Counted from the first letter of the stretch, positions 9,201-16,870 are shown. The stretch: 25,821 nucleotides of DNA from DAOMFM01 sp035429825 (GCA_044224215.1 JBGAKX010000056.1:1-25821); one strand, 5' to 3'. Numbers and translations: made by a program. The notes: generated from the letters alone by a model not told the origin.

Positions 9201-9558
9201 CTTCACATTCGGCGCCGGCGGCGGAGGGTACATACCTCTTTCCGGAGACTGGAACGGCGACGGCGTCGACACGATCGGGTTGTACCAGCCGACGTCCGGC
9301 AACTTTTTCCTCAGGAACACGAACTCGCCCGGTGCGGCCGACCTCGCGTTCAACTACGGACCGGCGAATTCGACGCCCGTGGTCGGCGACTGGAACAACG
9401 ACGGGCTCGTGACGGTCGGGATCTACATCCCCGCGACCGGCGCGTGGTTCCTCAGGAACTCGAACTCGCCGGGCGCGGCCGACATCGTGTTCACGTACGG
9501 CCCGGCGGGCGTCGTGCCCGTCACAGGCGACTGGAACGGGTCGACACCAAAGTGGTGA
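6298..9558 (+). CDS. Large secreted modular protein with DxDGD repeats
   Basis: A 1,086-residue exported protein. An N-terminal signal peptide (cleavage near HAQA, residue 31) leads to three related modules, each opening with a W-D/N-M motif (near residues 60, 298 and 479). These modules have beta-rich sequence ending in FQVFWY/VFFQR-type strands and look like carbohydrate-binding jelly rolls. Ig-like segments follow (ITWNASDPDDNATISLYRDN; GWTLDNVQVASVQVLVDGTP). From about residue 844 to the end there are five repeats of about 48 residues, each with IGLY.P.TG.FFLRN and GDWDGDGVDT, an FG-GAP-like calcium-loop signature. GAGGAGG lies 5-15 bases before the ATG at 6298, which decides the start over an earlier ATG. 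Surface display or adhesion is likely. No catalytic motif is seen. No sorting signal was recognised. Confidence 0.8.
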   Translation: MNRQSRLSVAAVCVVAVTFAFVTPVHVHAQAGLSLTINEPNGAGDRIAAGRDFATEQIADAWDMNELTDVATNESQNVTGQDVAGGVFSATAATADPGVFLLDPGIGGSQRQGKTGKTYPIDTTTYHLFSIRMNVSVASSFQVFWYTGASQSINFASSEFVATTPGWHVYTIDLATTIIQSGDVTSWAGQPATGIRLDPSTVSGSTFQIDWVRLTATGDSSTSYTTMFTPADAGSNAAIDLYLDDDANFGNGYIDRLATNLREDTATSAVLQLAKYAPQNYFVTGRLSRDYASLQLEDPWDMSNSADVSFTSGFSSATVSGGVFSGTTNSNDPYLQMNVPLSGPDRIDSTVFKSISFQMTLGSAQQYQVFWQTADGTPHSTNFLSASAGSGVYTVNLGADPNWTGPIRLIRIDPATTSGVSVSIDWVSVNTGLAALASAPVTITSTSSGPLTVDTPPLLTLLQPDASGGLDYAAFIRNNPWNMAEASDVQLTTGLAGGFPQYQRDVVVEGVRGDYMRGQNPNGNADPAVFYLFENTTQPIDANRYKNLTFRMSITGPRDVAAGSVARVFFQRTAGDASPQTSEDIIVNPGLNTFVFDLTTLVKDGGGSMQWNGTMKYFRIDPHEFPTPREFFIDDVKIAADDESNGRFAITWNASDPDDNATISLYRDNDAVGFNGTLIASGLEENDANNVYVWDTRGVANGTYYIYAVITDGLNTTRRYATGRLVVNNAGAADTTAPVGALETANTVTNSSGIVNVTGWTLDNVQVASVQVLVDGTPVARPTMAVFRPDIRDLNPGYPDCSQAGFTTTYNPSGLGPGTHSLTVAVYDTSGNRKLLGGAASGADTVGIYVPATGAWFLRNDNSGGAADLVFTYGPSGSTLTPLVGDWDGDGIETIGLFDPATNAFFLRNSNTPGPADIVFTFGSGGQGYVPLTGDWDGDGVDTIGLYLPSTGTFFLKNGNGPGGADLAFTFGAGGGGYIPLSGDWNGDGVDTIGLYQPTSGNFFLRNTNSPGAADLAFNYGPANSTPVVGDWNNDGLVTVGIYIPATGAWFLRNSNSPGAADIVFTYGPAGVVPVTGDWNGSTPKW

Positions 9559-9627
9559 GCTGTCTGCAGTTGGCGTTAGGTTGAAGCCGAGCGGGTGGTC
9601 TATAGTTCGAGACCTCTCCACCCGGCG

Positions 9628-11961
9628 ATGAATGACGATTCAACCAACCGCAAACGGCAATCTGGCCCTCCGCAGGACGAAGTCAGCGCGCTGAAGCGCG
9701 AGATCGCCGCGCTGCAGGCCGAGTTGACGGCCACGCAGGCGATCCTCAGCGAAAAGAATGCCCAGCTCGAACGAATCCTGAACACGCTCGGCTGGCGGCT
9801 GCTGTCAAAGTACGGAAGGTTCAAGCACGGTGTGCTGCTGCCGCTGCTGCAGAAGTTCCGCCGCACGCAGCCGTCCGTCGGCGCGATCAGCGCGGGCCCG
9901 CCCCCGGTGCGTGCCGCGATGACGTACGCAGAGTGGGCAAAGGAGTGCGAAGCGATCCGCTACGATCCCGAGCGCGCTGCCCGGAGTGTGGCGCTGCTCG
10001 AGCGACGGCCAAAGATCAGCGTCATCACGCCGGTGTACAACACGCCGGCGGACGTGCTCGAGGCGACGATCCGGTCGGTGCGCCGCCAGTACTACCCGGA
10101 CTGGGAGCTGTGCCTGTTCGACGACGCGTCGCGCGAGCCGCACATCCGCAAGATGCTCGCGCGGGCGGCGGCCGACGATCCGCGGATCGTGGTCAGCTGC
10201 GGGCTCGAGAACGCCGGGATCTCGGAGGCGCTGAACGGTGCGCTCGGCCTCGCGTCGGGCGAGTATGTGGCGTTTCTGGACCACGACGACGAGATCACTC
10301 CCGATGCGCTGCTCGAGATGGCGACGGCGATCGCGCGAACCGATGCCGACATCCTGTATTCGGACGAGGACAAGTACGACGCGCGCGGACGCCGCCACGA
10401 CCCGTTCTTCAAGCCGGACTGGTCGCCGGACCTGTTTCTGTCGCTCATGTACACGTGCCACCTGACGGTGATGCGCGCGGACCTGGTGCGCCGGCTCGGC
10501 GGATTCCGGCTCGGGTTCGAGGGGAGCCAGGACTACGACCTGTGGTTGCGCGCGACCGAAGAGACCGAACGGATCGTCCACGTCCCGATGATCCTGTACC
10601 ACTGGCGCCAGCTGGAGGGATCGACGGCCGTCGACGTCTCGAACAAGTCGTACGCGCACGATCGCTCGAAGCGCGCGATCACCGAGGCGCTCGAGCGCCG
10701 CGGAATCGCCGGAACCGTGGGCGACGGGGCGACGCCGACGACGTTCCACGTCGTGCGGCACGTCGTCGACGAACCGCTCGTCACGGTGATCATTCCGACA
10801 CGGGACCGGCTGGACCTGCTGCGCAACGTCGTCGACGGGCTCGAGAACAGGACGGACTACCGGAACATCGAGATCATCATCGTCGACAACGGTAGCAAGG
10901 AGGCCGAGACGCTCGAGTACCTCGCGGCGTCGACACACCGGGTGATTCGCGACGACGGCGAGTTCAACTTCTCGCGTCTGAACAACGTCGCGGCAGCCGA
11001 GGCGCGCGGCGAGTACCTGCTGCTGCTGAACAACGACGTCGAGCCGCTCGATCCGGGCTGGCTTCGAGCGATGGTCGAGCACGGGCAGCGACCGTCGGTG
11101 GGAATCGTCGGCGCGAAGCTGATCTTTCCAAGCGGCAAGATCCAGCACGCGGGAGTGGTGCTCGGGATCGGCGGCGTCGCCGGCCACTCGCACAAACAGT
11201 TCCCAAAGGACGCGCCAGGGTACTTCCAGGCGCTGAACCTCCTGCGAAACTACAGCGCGGTGACGGCGGCCTGCATGCTGGTCCGCCTGTCGGTGTTCAA
11301 CCAGGTGGGCGGATTCGACGAGGCGAATCTCGCGGTCGCGTTCAACGACGTCGATTTCTGCCTGCGCGTGCGCGCGCATGGGTATCTCGTGGTGTGGACG
11401 CCGTACGCGACGTTGTTGCACTACGAGTCCGAGAGCCGGGGGTACGACCTGAATGCGCGCGAGATCGACTACATGATCGAGCGCTGGAACGAGGAGCTGT
11501 TCCGGGACCCGTACTACAACCCGAACCTGACGCTGGTCCACGAGGATTTTTCACTCGACGTCACGCGGCCGGATGGGTATCGCGCGGTTGCAGGGGCGAG
11601 TGCGGCGGATGGGAGCGTTGTCGAGGTCGCGCCGGACACGCCGGCGACGGCGTCGTTCCGTGCGACGCACGACGGGCTTGGCGGCGTGGCGCTTCAGATT
11701 GAGGGCGACGCGTCTGCGGCTGTGGTTCGCGTGACGCTGTGCGCCGCGGAGGCTGTGGGCGGGGAGGCGGGCGAGGTGGTGCTCGAGGCGGCGGCGCGGG
11801 TGCGGACGGTGACGCCACGCGGCGACCTGTTCGTGCTGTTCGACGAGCCGTTGGTGTCGTCACAGGCCGCGTATGCGATGCGGATTGCGTGCGAGGGCGG
11901 AGCGGTGCGGCTGCGCGCGACGGCGGACGGTTCGGCGGCATTCCGGTTGTTGTATCGGTAG
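9628..11961 (+). CDS. Bifunctional family-2 glycosyltransferase
   Basis: A 777-residue protein with two complete GT2 (GT-A fold) domains, expected to add two sugars in extracellular polysaccharide or O-antigen synthesis at the inner face of the membrane. Residues 15-50 form a coiled coil (EIAALQAELTATQAILSEKN). GT2 domain 1 spans about 129-330: KISVITPVYNT, the metal-binding AFLDHDDEI at about 216-223, YSDEDKYD, and the acceptor-side GSQDYDLWLR. GT2 domain 2 spans about 385-600: VTVIIPTRDR, LLLLNNDVEPLDPGW, GGFDEANLAVAFNDVDFCLR, and a final LLHYES histidine. The last 120 residues are a separate alanine- and glycine-rich beta domain that I do not recognise. The start MNDDSTN at 9628 is preferred to a GTG/ATG-type start at 9595. 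It follows the secreted protein by 69 bases on the same strand, with a -10-like TATAGT at 9601 lacking a -35. Confidence 0.9.
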   Translation: MNDDSTNRKRQSGPPQDEVSALKREIAALQAELTATQAILSEKNAQLERILNTLGWRLLSKYGRFKHGVLLPLLQKFRRTQPSVGAISAGPPPVRAAMTYAEWAKECEAIRYDPERAARSVALLERRPKISVITPVYNTPADVLEATIRSVRRQYYPDWELCLFDDASREPHIRKMLARAAADDPRIVVSCGLENAGISEALNGALGLASGEYVAFLDHDDEITPDALLEMATAIARTDADILYSDEDKYDARGRRHDPFFKPDWSPDLFLSLMYTCHLTVMRADLVRRLGGFRLGFEGSQDYDLWLRATEETERIVHVPMILYHWRQLEGSTAVDVSNKSYAHDRSKRAITEALERRGIAGTVGDGATPTTFHVVRHVVDEPLVTVIIPTRDRLDLLRNVVDGLENRTDYRNIEIIIVDNGSKEAETLEYLAASTHRVIRDDGEFNFSRLNNVAAAEARGEYLLLLNNDVEPLDPGWLRAMVEHGQRPSVGIVGAKLIFPSGKIQHAGVVLGIGGVAGHSHKQFPKDAPGYFQALNLLRNYSAVTAACMLVRLSVFNQVGGFDEANLAVAFNDVDFCLRVRAHGYLVVWTPYATLLHYESESRGYDLNAREIDYMIERWNEELFRDPYYNPNLTLVHEDFSLDVTRPDGYRAVAGASAADGSVVEVAPDTPATASFRATHDGLGGVALQIEGDASAAVVRVTLCAAEAVGGEAGEVVLEAAARVRTVTPRGDLFVLFDEPLVSSQAAYAMRIACEGGAVRLRATADGSAAFRLLYR

Positions 11962-11984
11962 GCGCGCGCTCCGTTGCCTGGGCC

Positions 11985-12001
11985 GGACCCTTTCAGGGTC
12001 C
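11985..12001. repeat. Isolated 7-bp stem hairpin downstream of the GT gene
   Basis: GGACCCT-TTC-AGGGTCC, a perfect 7-bp stem with a trinucleotide loop, 24 bases after the glycosyltransferase stop. It could stop or stabilise the transcript, but no T tract follows. It matches the hairpins in the following block, with changed but still paired bases. Confidence 0.7.
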
Positions 12002-12019
12002 GATCGCCATTTTGCGGCA

Positions 12020-12337
12020 CCGGGGGTCGTCGTCGCGCTCCGCGCTCCTTGACCCCCGGCTATTTTCAGGCACCCCTTCGGGGTGCTCGGAGCCGAACTT
12101 CGTGTTGCTCGGAATCATTCGTTGCTCCGTCCGAAGCACCGTGAAAGGGTCGGGCACGCCGGAACGCCATCGGGGTGCTCGGGGTCAACCGTTGCTCCGT
12201 CCGCAGCACCCTGAAAGGGTCGGGCACGCCGGCACCCTTCGGGGTGCGCGGAACCATCCGTTGTCGTTCTGGAGCACCCTGAAAGGGTGCCGGAAAATAG
12301 CCCGGGGTCGAGGAGCGAAGCGACGACGACCCCGGGT
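12020..12337. repeat. Composite inverted repeat with internal 70-bp direct repeat
   Basis: This fills most of the gene-free stretch 11962-12391 between two convergent genes. The outer arms, 12021-12086 and 12274-12336, are imperfect reverse complements over about 63-66 bases. Each contains a GGGGTCG-CGACCCC stem-loop, a GGCTATTTTC word and a terminal GCACCC hairpin (GCACCCC-TTC-GGGGTGC at 12070-12086; GCACCCT-GAA-AGGGTGC at 12274-12290). Inside lie two direct copies of an approximately 60-base unit starting GTTGCTCCGTCCG at 12121 and 12191. Open frames crossing the block are by-products of GC richness. No transposase is near; the structure resembles a non-autonomous REP/REPIN- or MITE-like element. 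Confidence 0.75.
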
Positions 12338-12352
12338 ATGCGGAGAAATCCG

Positions 12353-12375
12353 GGGCGACCCTGTAGGGGTCGCCC
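12353..12375. repeat. Hairpin next to the beta-helix gene stop
   Basis: GGGCGACCC and GGGTCGCCC form a 9-bp perfect stem around a 5-base loop, 17 bases from the stop codon of the minus-strand gene. It is in the position of a bidirectional terminator between convergent genes, but there is no T tract on either side, so it is recorded only as a hairpin. Confidence 0.6.
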
Positions 12376-12391
12376 ACGCCCGGGAAAATCG

Positions 12392-15300
12392 CTACCTGTT
12401 CGACGCCCCAGCCACCGACACCCTCTTCCCCGCGACGCCGCCCGTCGGATTCCGGTAGAGCACCGCCACCGTTCCTCCGCGTGAGCGCGCGTAGCTCGCG
12501 ACCGATTCACCCGTGACGAGCAGACCTTTTTGCACGACCTTTGTTCCACCGCCCTTGAGCTTCGCCGGCGACTGGAACGGTATCCCGTCGATCGTAACGA
12601 ATACCGGGTCGACGAAATCCGTGCCCTTTGCGACCACCTTTGAACCGCTGGCCTTCACGGACGCGAGCGTCGGCGGAACACCCGTCATGACCTCGTTCGA
12701 CGGTCCGCTCTCTCCATCGGGATATGTCGCCGTCACGACAAAGAACGTGCCGCCGACAAAGATCGTCGCGTTCGCCGCCGTCTGGGATGGAGGAACCGAC
12801 GTGAAGTAGTTCGCGGCGTTCGCCTGCACGTTGGGTTGGTTCGACCGGTACACGTTGTAGCCCGTCACTCCACCCCCGCGCGGAACGAAGACGCTCGCGG
12901 GGCGCGCCGAGCTGGGCAGGCCGGTGGAGAGGTTCTGCGCCGTCAGGTTCCGCGGCGGCGGGTTCGGGTCGGAACTGTTCGTGTCGGGCGGTTGCCACTC
13001 AAGCGCCAGTTCGACGCAGAAGCTGAATTCGGAGGTGCTTCCAGCCGAACTGGTGGCGGTGCTCGTCACGGACACACCGGCAGGCAGCGACACCGGGAGC
13101 GTGATCGAAAAGTCGGTGTTTCCGGTCCCGTCGGTAGTCACGTTGCCGCTTCCGAGGTACGTCTCGCCCGGACCGAAGCCGGAACTGCTCGCCTCGGTGT
13201 TCGCAAAGAACTCGACGCGAAATGACGTGTTCGCCGTGCTGTTCAGCCGCCCGCTGACCGTCACGCTGTCTCCCGTCGACGTGGCGGACGTCAGCACCGG
13301 ATAGTTCTGAAAGTCGTTCGGGCCGGTGTCGGTATCGCCCGCGTCGTTTGGCGTGACGTAGTCGTATCCGAGGCCGATGCCGACGGTATCGATCGAACGG
13401 ATCGAATTCTGGAGGAACGCGTTGTTGCGCGTGGGACCCTGGTATTCGCCGATCGTAATCCCCTCGAAGACGAATCCGATGAGGTTTGCGGCTCCCGCCG
13501 CGGTGCCGCCGATGGTGTTGTTCGCCGCCCCCGCGTCGAGCCCGACGCACGTGCCGTTCGGACTCGTCCCCACGCCGACCTGGCCGGTCGGGTCCGTGCC
13601 AATGAAGTTGCCCTGAACCAGGCAGTTCGTGACCCCGATGACGCCGACGTCCGCGCCATTGTAGTCGCTCCCGTTGCCCGAAATGACGTTGCGTGCGCCA
13701 GCACTGGTTCCGCCTACGGTATTGTTCGGGCCGCCTCCGACGTACACGCCGCCACCCGTCGTGCTCAGGTCGAGCGTCCCGGTCACATCGGTGCCGATGT
13801 AGTTCCCGACGACGACGTTGTCGGTGACGTTCTCGTCATAGCTGATGGTGACGTTGCCGTAGCCATCCGAGCAGTTCCCTGAAATGACGTTGCGCGCATC
13901 GGCAACCGTCCCCCCGATCGTGTTGCCGGCGGACTCGTAGACGTACACGTCGGAATACGCGTTTGACCGCTCGACGGTCCCCGTCGAATCCACGCCGAAG
14001 TAGCAGGCTTCGACGATGTTCCCCGCGCCGACGTCGAGGAACACACCCCGCCCGCCGATGCCGTCTCCCATGCGGCGAAACCTGTTGATCGTCAGTCCGC
14101 GCACTGCGCTCCCGCCCGCCAGAATGTGAAGACCGGAGGCGTCATCGCCCGCGTTCGTTCCGTCGAGCTCGACGAGGGGGACGCCGTCATAACCAGGCTG
14201 GGTCGTTCCATCGATCGTCACCGGATCGGTGACGTCGGGCAGGGCTGTGAGCGGCGAGATCGTGTGGACGCCGCTCCCGGAAATCGCGAAGGTGATCGAG
14301 TCCAGTCCCTCGCTCGAATTGGCGAGCTCGATCGCGTCGCGAAGCGAGCCGGCTCCCGAGTCATCCGTCGACGTGACGACAAAGACGGCGGCCGGCTGCG
14401 ACACGTCGAACTGCGGCTCCTCGTGTCCCCGAACAACCGTCACGAGATCGGGCCGGGCGTCAGAGTTGAGCCTCATCGGGAGCGCGGCAATGACGCTGTC
14501 CACGTTCGACCGCTCGGCAGCCGCGACGAGACCGGCCGTGGCCGGCATTCCCAGGCCGGGCAGGTCGCGATCGACGGGCGTGGCGACGTCCGGAACGGGC
14601 GCCGCGTACGACGCGCGGTGAAACGACTCGGTCCGACCTGACACGAAGAGCACGCCGATGTCCGCGACGCCGTCGCGATCGAGATCGGCCACGGCGACGG
14701 CGCGGATCGGCTCCGCGAGCTCCCTGAGCGTCATCGTCGCTGCTTTACCCTCCGTCGGGGAGCCGTCCGAACCTGCCACCAGTTTTCGATCCTGGCCGTG
14801 AACGACGGCAAGATAACGGCCGCAGCCGGCGACGACGTCGATCGACGGGTCTTCGTCAACCTGACCGACGGCGATGGATCGCGCCGCATCGGGAAGCGCG
14901 ACGACCTCCGGAACAGCGCGCTCGGCGCCATCCGGGCCCTCGAACACAAGCAGCTGCGGTCCGAGGTCGCTGGCAACCCCAACGGCAATGTCCGCCAGGC
15001 CGTCCCTGCGGTTCACGTCTCCGGACCCGAGGGCCGTCAGTCGACCGGGCAGTTGGATGAAGCGTTCGTCCGCAAACTCACCGCGTCCGTTTCCGGGCAG
15101 GAGCGCCAGACGCGCGCTGTCGAACGCGCCGGCAACGACGTCGCGATGACCGTCGTTGTCAAAATCGCCCGCCGCGACGCACTCCGGCGCGACGGCTGAC
15201 CGGGCCGCGGAGCTCACCGGGCCGAACGGCGACTGCGGGGCCGGCTCGTCCGGGCGGCGATAGATCGCGCTCGCAAGTCCGCGCCGAACCTGGACGAGGC

Positions 15301-15517
15301 CGCCCGCCTGCAAGACGACTCCGCACGCCAGGTCGGGGACGCCGTCCTCGTCAAAGTCGTCGGCAGCGATCGACACGAGACGGCCCGTGTCCGCGTGCCC
15401 CAGCACGACGTTGACCAACCCGGAAGAGATTGCCGTGCCCGTCAGAAGAACGAGCAGAACGGCGGCGACGTGGCGGTGTGACTGTGACTTTGACAGCGAC
15501 TGTGGACGAGTATTCAT
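12392..15517 (-). CDS. Secreted FG-GAP and parallel beta-helix protein
   Basis: A 1,041-residue exported protein. A basic N-terminus and hydrophobic segment (residues about 17-35, VAAVLLVLLTGTAISSGLV) act as signal peptide or anchor. Residues about 45-300 hold FG-GAP/VCBS-type calcium repeats (DFDEDGVPDLACG, DFDNDGHRDVVAG, DLDRDGVADIGVL). Near 385 is DDSGAGSLRDAIELAN, the SLR-A-type opening of a right-handed beta-helix, followed to about 740 by repeats such as RNVISGN and VVGNYIGTDVTG. Then come a beta-sandwich (VTVSGRLN, SLPAGVSVTSTATS, STSEFSFC) and a C-terminal IPT/TIG-like tail. The start at 15517 is chosen for its GGGAGGGACG ribosome site and the signal segment. A cell-surface, possibly polysaccharide-binding role is likely; no lyase catalytic residues were identified. 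It stands alone on its strand. Confidence 0.82.
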   Translation of the reverse strand: MNTRPQSLSKSQSHRHVAAVLLVLLTGTAISSGLVNVVLGHADTGRLVSIAADDFDEDGVPDLACGVVLQAGGLVQVRRGLASAIYRRPDEPAPQSPFGPVSSAARSAVAPECVAAGDFDNDGHRDVVAGAFDSARLALLPGNGRGEFADERFIQLPGRLTALGSGDVNRRDGLADIAVGVASDLGPQLLVFEGPDGAERAVPEVVALPDAARSIAVGQVDEDPSIDVVAGCGRYLAVVHGQDRKLVAGSDGSPTEGKAATMTLRELAEPIRAVAVADLDRDGVADIGVLFVSGRTESFHRASYAAPVPDVATPVDRDLPGLGMPATAGLVAAAERSNVDSVIAALPMRLNSDARPDLVTVVRGHEEPQFDVSQPAAVFVVTSTDDSGAGSLRDAIELANSSEGLDSITFAISGSGVHTISPLTALPDVTDPVTIDGTTQPGYDGVPLVELDGTNAGDDASGLHILAGGSAVRGLTINRFRRMGDGIGGRGVFLDVGAGNIVEACYFGVDSTGTVERSNAYSDVYVYESAGNTIGGTVADARNVISGNCSDGYGNVTISYDENVTDNVVVGNYIGTDVTGTLDLSTTGGGVYVGGGPNNTVGGTSAGARNVISGNGSDYNGADVGVIGVTNCLVQGNFIGTDPTGQVGVGTSPNGTCVGLDAGAANNTIGGTAAGAANLIGFVFEGITIGEYQGPTRNNAFLQNSIRSIDTVGIGLGYDYVTPNDAGDTDTGPNDFQNYPVLTSATSTGDSVTVSGRLNSTANTSFRVEFFANTEASSSGFGPGETYLGSGNVTTDGTGNTDFSITLPVSLPAGVSVTSTATSSAGSTSEFSFCVELALEWQPPDTNSSDPNPPPRNLTAQNLSTGLPSSARPASVFVPRGGGVTGYNVYRSNQPNVQANAANYFTSVPPSQTAANATIFVGGTFFVVTATYPDGESGPSNEVMTGVPPTLASVKASGSKVVAKGTDFVDPVFVTIDGIPFQSPAKLKGGGTKVVQKGLLVTGESVASYARSRGGTVAVLYRNPTGGVAGKRVSVAGASNR

Positions 15518-15674
15518 GGACCGTCCCTCCCACGGGGGTATAGGAAGAGTGCGAATTCGGTGAGACGGTCGTGTGGATGTGTGTCGGGCCGCGCGCCGAG
15601 GTCGTATGAAGGGGCGTGGTACAGGGGCCGGCCGCGATGTCGTCATCCTAGGGGCCTTATACGAAGGAGTCAAC

Positions 15675-15797
15675 GTGCACCGGTGTTCCACGATTCGGAC
15701 GAGGTTCGCGAAATGGGCGGAGCATTCGTGGACAGCTACCGAACGGCTTGGGTATCATCACGGCTTGTCTCGAACGCGTATTACGAGGTCGAAATGA
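15675..15797 (+). CDS. Possible 40-residue leader ORF overlapping mtnA
   Basis: GTG at 15675 is preceded at 5 bases by AAGGAG (15664-15669), a better ribosome site than mtnA itself has. The frame runs 40 codons and stops at TGA 15795-15797, overlapping the mtnA ATG (15794-15796) in an ATGA arrangement suited to translational coupling. The predicted peptide is basic and contains no recognisable domain, methionine run or cysteine-rich motif. The overlap and ribosome site are seen; that it is translated is a guess, because GC-rich DNA gives such frames by chance. Confidence 0.25.
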   Translation: MHRCSTIRTRFAKWAEHSWTATERLGYHHGLSRTRITRSK

Positions 15798-16870
15798 TCA
15801 AGACGGTTGAATGGACCGATGCGGGCGTCTGCATGATCGATCAGCGCCTGCTGCCCGGCGAAGAGAAGTACCCGGTATTTGCCACCTACCAGGAAGTTGC
15901 CGACGCCATCCGCGACATGGTCGTGCGCGGCGCGCCAGCGATCGGCGTGTCGGCTGCGATGGGCGTCGCGCTCGGCGCAAAGGCAATCGACGCGGGGCTT
16001 CCTCGGGACGATTTCGACAAGGCGCTCGAGCCTGTCTACGAGACGCTCGCCGGGACCCGTCCGACCGCGGTCAACCTGTTCTGGGCCATCGAGCGAATGC
16101 GACACGTTGCTCGGGACGCGCGTGCGGCAGGCGCCGACAACGCCGCGCTTCAGCAGCGGCTGGTCGACGAAGCCATCGCAATGCATGCCGAGGACATCCA
16201 GGCGAATCGCGACATGGGCCGATTCGGGGCCGAGCTGTTGCCGGAATCAGGCGTCGTGCTGACGCACTGCAACGCCGGAGCGCTTGCGACGGCAGGCTAC
16301 GGCACGGCGCTCGGCGTCATCCGGGCCGCAGTCGAGGCAGGCAAGAACGTCGCGGTGTACGCCGACGAGACGCGTCCGTTTCTCCAGGGCGCGCGGTTGA
16401 CCGCGTGGGAGCTCCACAAGGACTCGATCCCCGTCACGCTGATAACCGACAACATGGCGGGCCATTTCATGAAGGCCGGCAAGATCGACTGTGTCGTCGT
16501 CGGATCGGACCGGATCGCGGCCAACGGCGACGTCGCCAACAAGATCGGCACCTACAGCGTGGCGGTGCTCGCACACGAGAACAACATTCCGTTCTATGTT
16601 GCCGCGCCCACCTCGACGGTCGATCTGAACTGCCCGACCGGCGACGAGATTCCGATCGAAAACCGCGACATCACCGAGGTGACGACGGTAGGGCAGCGCG
16701 TGCTGGCGCCCGAAGGGATCACCGTGTTGAACCCGGCATTCGACGTCACGCCGAACCGCTATGTGGCCGCGATCATCACCGAACAGGGCGTCGCGCGCGC
16801 ACCGTACGACGTCAGCCTGCACGCGCTCGTGCACGCGGCAGGGCACAGGGGGCAGGCCAAAGGCGTATGA
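15794..16870 (+). CDS. mtnA: S-methyl-5-thioribose-1-phosphate isomerase
   Basis: A 358-residue cytosolic enzyme that converts 5-methylthioribose 1-phosphate to 5-methylthioribulose 1-phosphate in the methionine salvage pathway. It belongs to the eIF2B-like isomerase family. Marks are the N-terminal IKTVEWTDAGVCMIDQRLLP, RGAPAIGVSAAMGVALG, the catalytic cysteine C159 in LTHCNAGALATAGYGTALG, YADETRPFLQGARLTAWEL, the catalytic aspartate D239 in VGSDRIAANGDVANKIGTY and PTSTVDL near the end. The length is slightly longer than usual. The start MIKTVEW is standard for the family and has GAGGT at 15785-15789. The stop overlaps the start of the nagZ gene (ATGA), so they form an operon. No other mtn gene is in the window, so the rest of the salvage pathway must lie elsewhere. 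Confidence 0.95.
   Translation: MIKTVEWTDAGVCMIDQRLLPGEEKYPVFATYQEVADAIRDMVVRGAPAIGVSAAMGVALGAKAIDAGLPRDDFDKALEPVYETLAGTRPTAVNLFWAIERMRHVARDARAAGADNAALQQRLVDEAIAMHAEDIQANRDMGRFGAELLPESGVVLTHCNAGALATAGYGTALGVIRAAVEAGKNVAVYADETRPFLQGARLTAWELHKDSIPVTLITDNMAGHFMKAGKIDCVVVGSDRIAANGDVANKIGTYSVAVLAHENNIPFYVAAPTSTVDLNCPTGDEIPIENRDITEVTTVGQRVLAPEGITVLNPAFDVTPNRYVAAIITEQGVARAPYDVSLHALVHAAGHRGQAKGV

Noticed and set aside
9570..9606. Promoter for the glycosyltransferase gene
   Set aside because: TATAGT at 9601 is a good -10, but the nearest TTGAAG gives only a 14-base spacer.
6853..9621. Long open frame antisense to the secreted modular protein
   Set aside because: Arginine- and valine-rich composition typical of the complement of GC-rich coding DNA. 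The + strand gene has a signal peptide, repeats and a ribosome site.
11985..12375. Intrinsic terminators
   Set aside because: Stems are strong but none is followed by a T tract on either strand. They are better treated as repeat hairpins, though they may affect transcription.
12066..12549. Small open frames across the hairpin block near 12 kb
   Set aside because: They consist of translated inverted repeats, with no ribosome site and no codon pattern; several overlap on both strands.
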